In this document: positions 10,023 to 15,762 of the stretch, piece after piece | Position numbering within the stretch: position 1 is the stretch's first letter | How the letters are laid out: every line of letters starts with the position of its first letter | From: Pseudomonadota bacterium | Lineage (GTDB): Bacteria; Pseudomonadota; Gammaproteobacteria; Steroidobacterales; Steroidobacteraceae | DNA: 37,399 bases | Assembly: GCA_963204835.1 (NCBI GenBank) | Contig: CAUJHJ010000013.1 | Location: 1-37,399 of the forward strand | Direction of reading: 5' to 3' | Notes under the pieces: model-generated | Databases searched by the model: none | Told to the model about the DNA's origin: nothing | The model's input: the letters and a program-made list of their open reading frames with translations, nothing else | Position numbers and translations under genes: made by a program

Positions 10023-10306
10023 GGGTGGAGCCGCCCGAAAGCGCCGAACGCCACCTGGCGTGCGTCGACGCGGCAGCGAAACGTGTGCGCCGCGCCGCTG
10101 CGCTCGACCTCGATCGTCAATACGTCGCCAGGCCGCACCGGCGCGACGAACTTCGCGAACTGCAGCGGTTCGCGGGCCCATTCGGCGGGCGCGCAGGCCC
10201 GCACGAGGTCGAGGATCACGACGGCCGGCACGAGCGGATGGCCGGGAAAGTGGCCGTCGAAGTACGGTGCGTCCTGCGGAATGCGGACCTCCGTGGCCAC
10301 CGTCAT
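10019..10306 (-). CDS. Short FabA/FabZ-like hotdog dehydratase (ApeI-like)
   Basis: This 95-aa single hotdog protein contains YFDGHFPGHPLVPAVVILDL, the FabA/FabZ active-site helix. The His of GHFPG is present, and an Asp (ILDL) occupies the position of the catalytic Glu/Asp of FabZ/FabA. The protein is shorter than typical FabZ (about 150 aa) and consists almost entirely of the core fold. It should dehydrate 3-hydroxyacyl-ACP, perhaps with an ApeP-like partner. It overlaps both neighbours as ATGA: the ligase upstream and the acyltransferase downstream. Compared with the plus-arm copy at 13618, this one keeps the acidic residue. Confidence 0.8.
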   Translation of the reverse strand: MTVATEVRIPQDAPYFDGHFPGHPLVPAVVILDLVRACAPAEWAREPLQFAKFVAPVRPGDVLTIEVERSGAAHTFRCRVDARQVAFGAFGRLHP

Positions 10307-11583
10307 CGCACACCCAGGGCCGCGAGCAGGGCCGCACGCGGGGTCTTGCCGCTCTCGTTGCGCGGCAGGGTGTCGACGAACCGCAGGGGCCGCGGCACGA
10401 ACACGGGATCGACCTGGGCGGCGAGCGCCGCGGCAATCGTCTCGCGCGAGATGCCGGGCGCGACCACGAGCGCCGCGGGGCGCGCACCTTCTTCAGGCAG
10501 GAATACGACCGCGTCATGCACACCCGGCACCGCCAGCAAGCGGCGCGAAAGCTCCGCCAGCGACGCGCGCTTGCCGGCCACCTTGATCATGTCGCCGGCG
10601 CGGCCGATGAGCCGGAAGATTCGCGGCGTCTCGGACTCGAGCAGGTCCTGCAGCGGGATGGGCGCGGGCAGGTGCGAACCGTGATAGATCGCGCCCGATT
10701 CCCGCGATTCGAACCACGCTCCCGCGTGGGCGAGCCACGCGTCGCCCTCGACGGTACGCCGCGTCGCCATGCTGCCCGCTTCGGTGCAGCCGTAGATTTC
10801 GTGCACGCGCGCGTGCCACAGCGCCTCGGCGGCCTCGGCGAGCGGGCGCGCGAGCGGCGCGGTCGCCGAGACGATCCGCTCGAGCGCCGGCAGTTTCAGC
10901 TTCGCCTCGACGCAGGCGCGCAGGTGCGCGGGCGTCGTGACGAGCACGCGCGGCGCGGGAATGTCCGCGAGCGCCTGCCGGACATCGGCCGGCAGCAGCG
11001 GCCGGCCATCGCTCACGGCGCCACCCGTCAGGAGGACGAGCGAGAGCGTGGTCTCGAGGCCGTACATGTGCTGCGAGGGCACCGTGGCGACGATGTTGCA
11101 GCGCTGCCCCGGCGGGAGCAGCCGTTCCTGCGCGCGCGCGGCGGTCGCGAGCAGGCAGCCCCAGTGCTTTTCATGGGCCTGCGGGCGGCCCGTGCTGCCG
11201 GAGGTGAAAGTGAGGGCGACGAGCCGGGCGGCATCGATCTGCAGCGGACCGCGCCATGCGTGAGTGCGCACGCGGCCGGCAAGGCTTTCATCCGTGACGA
11301 CGCAATGATCGGGATACTCGTCACGCAGTTCCGCCAGCGCCTGCGGTGCGCGGCTCGCGGGGAGCAGGCACACGCGCCCCGAGTGCGCCGCAGCGAGGAA
11401 TACGGCCAGGAAATTGCGCCGGCTGTCGCACAGGTTGATGACATGGCGGGCATCGGGGAGCGCGACCGCGAGGTCCCCGGCCTGCGCCTCGAGGGTGGCG
11501 GCCGTCACGCCCGCGCCGCCCTGCCAGACCACGACATCCTGCGGCGCGTGCGCACCGAAGGCCGGCATCGCCGCCCCGTTCAT
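10303..11583 (-). CDS. AMP-dependent acyl/aryl ligase (ApeH-like)
   Basis: This is an ANL-superfamily adenylating enzyme of 426 aa, shorter than most acyl-CoA ligases. The P-loop is FTSGSTGRPQ at about residues 126-135. YGCTEAGSMA and the hinge region IKVAGKRAS follow, and the catalytic lysine lies in NESGKTP (K413). In aryl polyene clusters this enzyme activates the aromatic starter acid (for example 4-hydroxybenzoate or a coumarate-like acid) and loads it on the dedicated ACP. The true start is the ATG at 11583, overlapping the stop of the membrane-protein gene as ATGA. The frame remains open upstream to about 11805 but lacks ligase sequence there. Starter specificity cannot be read by eye. 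Confidence 0.87.
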   Translation of the reverse strand: MNGAAMPAFGAHAPQDVVVWQGGAGVTAATLEAQAGDLAVALPDARHVINLCDSRRNFLAVFLAAAHSGRVCLLPASRAPQALAELRDEYPDHCVVTDESLAGRVRTHAWRGPLQIDAARLVALTFTSGSTGRPQAHEKHWGCLLATAARAQERLLPPGQRCNIVATVPSQHMYGLETTLSLVLLTGGAVSDGRPLLPADVRQALADIPAPRVLVTTPAHLRACVEAKLKLPALERIVSATAPLARPLAEAAEALWHARVHEIYGCTEAGSMATRRTVEGDAWLAHAGAWFESRESGAIYHGSHLPAPIPLQDLLESETPRIFRLIGRAGDMIKVAGKRASLAELSRRLLAVPGVHDAVVFLPEEGARPAALVVAPGISRETIAAALAAQVDPVFVPRPLRFVDTLPRNESGKTPRAALLAALGVR

Positions 11584-12173
11584 GGAGAACGCGGCCGCAT
11601 GGACGCAAGGCTCCGCAGGAAGCGCAGGAAACCCTCGTGGTCGTGATGGGCGTAGGCGATCCGCCGGTACAGGTATTCGCCCGCGAACACCGCCCCGAGC
11701 ACGACGTAGTGCAGGACGTTGGTGACGAGCGACCATGTTTCGCGCGAGGCGAGGAGCGCGCAGGCGACTGCCGAGGCCGTGAGCAACGCCAGCACGACGA
11801 CCCACACGAGGGTGACCCGGCGCGTGTAGGCCTCGAGGTCGGCGGGCAACCCGCCGCGCGCGAGCCGCGCGAATCGGGTGACCAGCGGCACCTCACCGGC
11901 GCGCAACGAGCCGGCAAACACGGCGAGCAGGGACAGCGGGATCGCCACCGGCGGCAGGAACAGCAGCCACTGCCCGTAGCCGCCCCGCACAACGAGGAGC
12001 GACACCGCCAGCGCGGCGGCAAGCGCCCCCCAGGCCCAGGGCCTGCGCGCGCGCAGGCCGCCGAAGAGCGGCAGCGCACAGAGCACCGCGAGCGCGAGCC
12101 ACTGCAGCCAGGGGCGCGGCCAGATCACGGAGAGGTGGGCGAGGACGGGGTAGGCCACCGCGAGCGCAGGCAT
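11580..12173 (-). CDS. Polytopic membrane protein of aryl polyene clusters (COG4648-like)
   Basis: This 197-aa protein has about five to six hydrophobic segments, for example WLQWLALAVLCALPLF, WGALAAALAVSLLVV, WLLFLPPVAIPLSLLAVFAG, LVWVVVLALLTASAVACALL and VLHYVVLGAVFAGEYLY. It matches the uncharacterised predicted membrane protein found between the ACP and ligase genes in APE clusters. Its biochemical role is not established. A place in anchoring the pathway at the inner membrane or in late transfer of the polyene is only inference. It begins 9 bp after the ACP stop and overlaps the ligase start as ATGA. Confidence 0.75.
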   Translation of the reverse strand: MPALAVAYPVLAHLSVIWPRPWLQWLALAVLCALPLFGGLRARRPWAWGALAAALAVSLLVVRGGYGQWLLFLPPVAIPLSLLAVFAGSLRAGEVPLVTRFARLARGGLPADLEAYTRRVTLVWVVVLALLTASAVACALLASRETWSLVTNVLHYVVLGAVFAGEYLYRRIAYAHHDHEGFLRFLRSLASMRPRSP

Positions 12174-12182
12174 GGCCCGGTG

Positions 12183-12482
12183 TCAGCCCCGATCGAGGCG
12201 CCCGTGGACGTGGGCGGCGAGGTCGCGCAGCGACGCGAACGCCGAGCGCGTGTCCGGCTCGGCCGAGCGCAGCTCCACGCCATACTTGCGCTGGATCGCG
12301 AGCGCAATCTCGAGCGCATCGATCGAATCGAGGCCGAGGCTGCCGTTCTCGTGCCCGAAAAGCGGCGCGGTCGGCGTGATGTCCGCCGCCTTCACGTCCT
12401 GCAGGTTGAGCGCGTCGACCAGCAGCGCGGCCAGTGCTGCTTCGTTGCCGGTCTGCGCTAAAGTCGCGGTCGAATCGGGCAC
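12183..12482 (-). CDS. Acyl carrier protein, minus arm
   Basis: This is an acyl carrier protein of 99 aa with the phosphopantetheine site at S53 in GLDSIDALEIAL. The preceding LFGHENGSLGLDS is typical of ACPs in aryl polyene clusters. I place the start at GTG 12482, which follows a GGGGAA stretch at good spacing. The frame is open further upstream, but ACP homology begins only after this point. It is the first gene of the minus arm and starts 25 bp from the divergent acyltransferase. The second ACP on the plus arm (S40) differs in sequence, so the two may serve separate steps (starter loading and extension, or separate chains). Confidence 0.88.
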   Translation of the reverse strand: MPDSTATLAQTGNEAALAALLVDALNLQDVKAADITPTAPLFGHENGSLGLDSIDALEIALAIQRKYGVELRSAEPDTRSAFASLRDLAAHVHGRLDRG

Positions 12483-12507
12483 GTTTCGTTCCCCGGAAAC
12501 AAGTGGA

Positions 12508-13326
12508 ATGCGTCCAGCGGAGACTAGTTTACCCGGATGGCTCGACCGGAGCCTGCGTCGGATCGGCACCGGCGTCGCGTTCGCCGTCTTCGGCGTCGGC
12601 GGCACGCTGCTCAGCTTCACGCTCTTTCCGGCCATCCGGCTCGGGTCGCGCGACGGGGCCGTGGCGCAACGGCGCATCAACCGCGCCCTGCGCGGCTCGA
12701 TGGCCCTTTTCATCTGGTTCATGAAGCGGCTCGGCCTCATGACCTATGAACTGCAAGGCCTCGAGCGCCTCGAGCGCCCCGGCGTGCTGATCGTCGCGAA
12801 CCATCCGACCCTGATCGACGTCGTGTTCATGCTGTCCCTGGTCCCCGATGCCGGTTGCGTGGTCAAGCGCGCACTGTGGCGCAATCCAGCCCTGCGCTGG
12901 CCGGTCATTTGGGCGGGCTTCATCCCGAACAGCGACGGCCCGGCGCTGATCGAAGACTGCGCGCGGATGCTGCGTAGCGGGCGTTCGCTGCTGGTTTTCC
13001 CCGAAGGCACCCGCTCGGTGCCGGGCCGGCCGCTCGAGTTGAAGCGCGGCGCCGCGCAGATCGCACTCGCATCGCGCGCCGACATCCTGCCCGTCAGCAT
13101 CGTCTGCGATACGCCCTTCCTCACCAAGGACTCCGTCTGGTACCGGGTGCCCGCGCGGCGGCCGCACTACACCATCCGCATCGAGGCGTCGATGCCGGCC
13201 GATCGCTACCTGCCGCCAGACGTGCCGCACGCCGCGGCGGCGCGGCGCCTGACGGCCCGGCTCGCCAGCCATTTCACGCGGGAGATCGAGTCGGTACTCG
13301 GTGGGGTACGGCCGGCCGGTCTATAA
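12508..13326 (+). CDS. PlsC-like 1-acylglycerol-3-phosphate acyltransferase family protein, first gene of the plus arm
   Basis: This is a membrane-associated acyltransferase of 272 aa with a hydrophobic N-terminal segment (VAFAVFGVGGTLLSFTLFP), the catalytic HX4D motif (H99 to D104 in NHPTLID) and the substrate-binding FPEGTRS motif. In APE clusters a PlsC-type enzyme of this kind (ApeD-like) accompanies the ACP genes. It probably transfers an acyl or polyene chain to a lipid acceptor. The ATG at 12508 lies 25 bp from the divergent ACP start. The open frame continues upstream into the antisense of that ACP gene, which I reject as coding. Its TAA stop lies inside a TATAAT sequence just ahead of the next ACP gene. 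Confidence 0.86.
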   Translation: MRPAETSLPGWLDRSLRRIGTGVAFAVFGVGGTLLSFTLFPAIRLGSRDGAVAQRRINRALRGSMALFIWFMKRLGLMTYELQGLERLERPGVLIVANHPTLIDVVFMLSLVPDAGCVVKRALWRNPALRWPVIWAGFIPNSDGPALIEDCARMLRSGRSLLVFPEGTRSVPGRPLELKRGAAQIALASRADILPVSIVCDTPFLTKDSVWYRVPARRPHYTIRIEASMPADRYLPPDVPHAAAARRLTARLASHFTREIESVLGGVRPAGL

Positions 13327-13327
13327 T
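13322..13327 (+). promoter_or_regulatory. Consensus -10 element upstream of the plus-arm ACP
   Basis: A perfect TATAAT lies 33 bp before the ACP start codon, in otherwise very GC-rich DNA. The bases at 17-18 bp upstream (CGGTGG or TCGGTG) do not resemble TTGACA, so it is half a sigma70 promoter at best. It overlaps the TAA stop of the acyltransferase gene. It would allow the ACP and the downstream genes to be transcribed separately from the first gene. Confidence 0.4.
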
Positions 13328-13360
13328 CGCCACCCGGGGGCCTCGGCTGACTTCGTGGCG

Positions 13361-13621
13361 ATGCAAACAGAGCAAGAGATTTTCCAGCAGGTCAGGAGTG
13401 TCCTGACCGAACTGTTCGAACTCGATCCGGCCAAGGTGGTGCCCGAAGCCCGCTTGTACCAGGAACTGGACATCGACAGCCTCGATGCGATCGACCTGAT
13501 CATCGAGCTGAAGCGGATCACGGGGCGCAAGGTGCAGCCCGAGCAGTTCCGCCACGTGCGCACGGTCCAGGACGTGGTGGTCGCGGTTCGCGACCTCATG
13601 CAGGACCCGACGACGACGTGA
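13361..13621 (+). CDS. Acyl carrier protein, plus arm
   Basis: This is an acyl carrier protein of 86 aa. The phosphopantetheinyl serine is S40 in ELDIDSLDAIDL, and the flanks LYQELDIDSLDAIDLIIELK and VRTVQDVVVAVRDL are typical ACP helices. I chose the ATG at 13361 because the ACP fold begins there. An upstream in-frame start at 13301 would add unrelated residues. The next gene starts on GTG overlapping this stop (GTGA). A candidate -10 element lies 33 bp upstream. This carrier is followed directly by a FabZ-like hotdog gene, as in other aryl polyene clusters. Confidence 0.92.
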   Translation: MQTEQEIFQQVRSVLTELFELDPAKVVPEARLYQELDIDSLDAIDLIIELKRITGRKVQPEQFRHVRTVQDVVVAVRDLMQDPTTT

Positions 13622-13965
13622 CCGCGGCGCACCCCCTCGTCAGGGAGTCGGCCATCACCCCCGGCGGCATCGCACTCGAACTCGGCCTGCCGGAGTCGCT
13701 TCACTGGTTTCGTGGCCACTTTCCCGGCCAGCCGATCCTGCCGGGCGTGGTGCAGCTCGCCTGGGCGGCCGGGTTCGCGCACTCGCACCTGCACCTGGCG
13801 GCCGCGGCCCGCGAAGTCAGCGCCCTGAAGTTCCGGCGGATCATCCGCCCGGGGGCCAGCGTGCGGCTCGAGCTCGACTGGACGCCCGCCATCGGCGCGC
13901 TCGACTTCCGCTACAGCGAGCACGGCCTGGCCTGCTCGTCGGGCCGGATCCACCTCGAGCCGTGA
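13618..13965 (+). CDS. FabA/FabZ-like hotdog protein lacking the catalytic acid (ApeI-like)
   Basis: This 115-aa single hotdog protein contains WFRGHFPGQPILPGVVQLAW. The active-site His of GHFPG is present, but the position of the FabZ glutamate or FabA aspartate holds Ala (QLAWA). The equivalent site in the minus-arm copy holds Asp. Dehydration by this protein alone would therefore be unexpected unless another subunit supplies the acid, as might happen in a heteromeric complex with an ApeP-like protein. The GTG start overlaps the ACP stop and the 3' end overlaps the glycosyltransferase start, both by 4 bp. Confidence 0.85.
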   Translation: MTAAHPLVRESAITPGGIALELGLPESLHWFRGHFPGQPILPGVVQLAWAAGFAHSHLHLAAAAREVSALKFRRIIRPGASVRLELDWTPAIGALDFRYSEHGLACSSGRIHLEP

Positions 13966-14714
13966 TGCGCACCTGCGCCGTCGTACCCTACTTCGAACAC
14001 GCGCGCACCCTCGCGGCAGTGGTCGAGGCGCTGCTCGCGAACGAGCTCCCGTGCGTCGTGGTCGACGACGGATCCGGCGCCGCGGCGCATGCCGCCGCGG
14101 CGACGCTGGCCGCGCGCCATCCCGGCAAGGTCACGCTCGTGACACATCCGCGCAACCTCGGCAAGGGCGCCGCGGTCCTGAGCGGCATGCGGGCGGCCGC
14201 GGCGGCCGGCTGCACGCATGCACTGCAGATCGACGCCGACGGGCAGCACGACACCGCGGATGTGCGGGCGTTCCTGCAGCAGGCGGCGCATCATCCGGAC
14301 GCCCTGATCCTCGGCCTGCCGGTCTTCGATGCCACGACGCCGCGTACCCGCTTCTACGGCCGCTATCTCACGCACGCGTGGGTGTGGATCAACACCCTGT
14401 CGTTCGAGATCAGGGACTCGATGTGCGGATTTCGTGTCTATCCGCTCGCGCCCGTGCTCGAGCTTGCGGATGAGGAGCGGCTCGGCAGCCGCATGGATTT
14501 CGATACCGAGGTGCTGGTGCGCCTGCACTGGCGCGGCGCCCGCATGGTCGAAGTCCCGACGCGGGTGACCTATCCGCGCGACGGCCAGTCGCATTTCCAC
14601 CTGTGGCGCGACAACGTGCGCATCAGCGCCATGCACGCCCGCCTCTTCTTCGGCATGCTGCGGCGGCTGCCGACGCTGCTTCGGCGCCGGCACCGCGAGG
14701 TACTGCACGCATGA
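13962..14714 (+). CDS. Family 2 glycosyltransferase
   Basis: This is a GT-A fold glycosyltransferase of about 250 aa. It has the N-terminal nucleotide-sugar motif VVVDDGSG, the HPRNLGKGAAVLSGM stretch and the metal-binding DADGQHD. A dolichyl-phosphate-mannose-synthase-like core follows, with RDSMCGFRVYP and a later DFDTEVLVRL. It lacks C-terminal membrane spans and is probably membrane-peripheral. In aryl polyene clusters a GT2 domain is linked with an LpxL-like acyltransferase and is thought to build the lipid-sugar anchor. Here the two are separate genes on opposite arms. Translation can start at GTG 13962 (GTGA overlap) or at ATG 13965. Confidence 0.9.
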   Translation: MMRTCAVVPYFEHARTLAAVVEALLANELPCVVVDDGSGAAAHAAAATLAARHPGKVTLVTHPRNLGKGAAVLSGMRAAAAAGCTHALQIDADGQHDTADVRAFLQQAAHHPDALILGLPVFDATTPRTRFYGRYLTHAWVWINTLSFEIRDSMCGFRVYPLAPVLELADEERLGSRMDFDTEVLVRLHWRGARMVEVPTRVTYPRDGQSHFHLWRDNVRISAMHARLFFGMLRRLPTLLRRRHREVLHA

Positions 14715-15133
14715 CCGCCCCGCCCGTTCGCGAAGCGGAAGTGGCGGTCGAGATTCCCTTCCACGACCTCGATCCAGCGGGCATAGCCTGGCACGGGCAC
14801 TACGCCAAGTACCTCGAGCTCGCGCGCTGCGCGCTGCTGCGGCAGATCGACTACAACTACGACGCGATGATGCGCTCGGGATATCTGTGGCCGATCGTCG
14901 ACATGCAGCTCCGGTACCTGCGCCCGTTGCGCTTCGAGGACCGCATCATCGTGCGCGCCCGCCTCGTCGAGTGGGAGTACCGGCTGCGCATCGAGTACCT
15001 GCTGACGAATGCGGCAAGCGGCGAGCGGCTCACGAAGGCAAGCACGGTGCAGGTCGCGGTCGACGCCAGAACGGGCGAGCTGTGCCTGCGTTCGCCCGAC
15101 ATCCTGTTCGAGCGCCTGGGGCTGCCGCCGTGA
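14711..15133 (+). CDS. Hotdog acyl thioesterase (4-hydroxybenzoyl-CoA thioesterase/YbgC-like, ApeK-like)
   Basis: This 140-aa thioesterase has the motif DPAGIAWHGHYAKYLELAR, closely matching the 4-hydroxybenzoyl-CoA thioesterase active site. Its catalytic Asp should be D21. Later PLRFEDRIIVRARLVEW is also usual for the family. In the pathway it could release the finished polyene from the ACP, or edit stalled or mis-primed chains. The ATG at 14711 overlaps the glycosyltransferase stop as ATGA, and its own stop overlaps the LolA-like gene as GTGA. Confidence 0.89.
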   Translation: MTAPPVREAEVAVEIPFHDLDPAGIAWHGHYAKYLELARCALLRQIDYNYDAMMRSGYLWPIVDMQLRYLRPLRFEDRIIVRARLVEWEYRLRIEYLLTNAASGERLTKASTVQVAVDARTGELCLRSPDILFERLGLPP

Positions 15134-15762
15134 GCGCGGCGCTTCGTCGGCTCCTCATGCTGGCCGCCGTCGTGGCCCTCTGCGGCGCCGGGCCTGCGCG
15201 CGCGGCCGCGCTCTTCGACCATCCGCGCACGCCGCAGCAGCTCGTGGACAGCGTGCTGGCGGGAGTCGCCGGGAAGATGGCCGCGACGCGGGTGCTCACC
15301 GGCCGGTTCGTCCAGCACCGGCAGATCAGCGGCCTGCCGCGCCCGCTCGTCTCGAGCGGGGACTTCCAGCTGGCCCGCGACGCCGGCATCACCTGGCGCA
15401 CCCACAAGCCGTTCGAGTCCGAGCTGGTGCTGGCGCCGGACGGCATGACCCTGCGCAGCGGCGGGACGGAGCAACGGCTGTCCAGCACGGAGCAGCCGGC
15501 GCTGCAGGCGGCGCTCGGCCTGCTGTTCGCGATGTTCGCGATGGACCTCGACAGGCTCGATGCAGCCTTCGAGCTCTTCGGGCAGGCGCAGGACGGCTCC
15601 TGGCAATTGGGCCTGCGGCCGCGCGCGGGCGGCCTGGCGCAGGTGTTCACGTCGGCCGTGATCACCGGATCCGCGCAGGTCGATCGCATCGAACTCTCGA
15701 GTGACGGCGGCGACAGCACGGTCATCGAGTTCAGCGGCGTGGTCGCGCAGCTGGGCCGATGA
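15130..15762 (+). CDS. LolA-like periplasmic lipoprotein-carrier homologue (ApeL-like)
   Basis: This is a secreted protein of 210 aa with a Sec signal peptide (basic start, hydrophobic LLMLAAVVALCGAG, cleavage near ARA-AALF). The mature part begins with an amphipathic region and contains LTGRFVQHRQISGLPRPLVSSG, like the outer-membrane lipoprotein carrier LolA. In aryl polyene clusters this homologue is thought to carry the lipidated pigment across the periplasm rather than ordinary lipoproteins. It starts on GTG 15130 overlapping the thioesterase stop and ends on an ATGA overlap with the exporter gene. Confidence 0.87.
   Translation: MSAALRRLLMLAAVVALCGAGPARAAALFDHPRTPQQLVDSVLAGVAGKMAATRVLTGRFVQHRQISGLPRPLVSSGDFQLARDAGITWRTHKPFESELVLAPDGMTLRSGGTEQRLSSTEQPALQAALGLLFAMFAMDLDRLDAAFELFGQAQDGSWQLGLRPRAGGLAQVFTSAVITGSAQVDRIELSSDGGDSTVIEFSGVVAQLGR

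Noticed and set aside
11584..11805. Upstream extension of the AMP-ligase frame
   Set aside because: The extension is antisense-like in composition, lies inside the COG4648-type gene, and ligase homology begins at the ATG at 11583 with an ATGA overlap.
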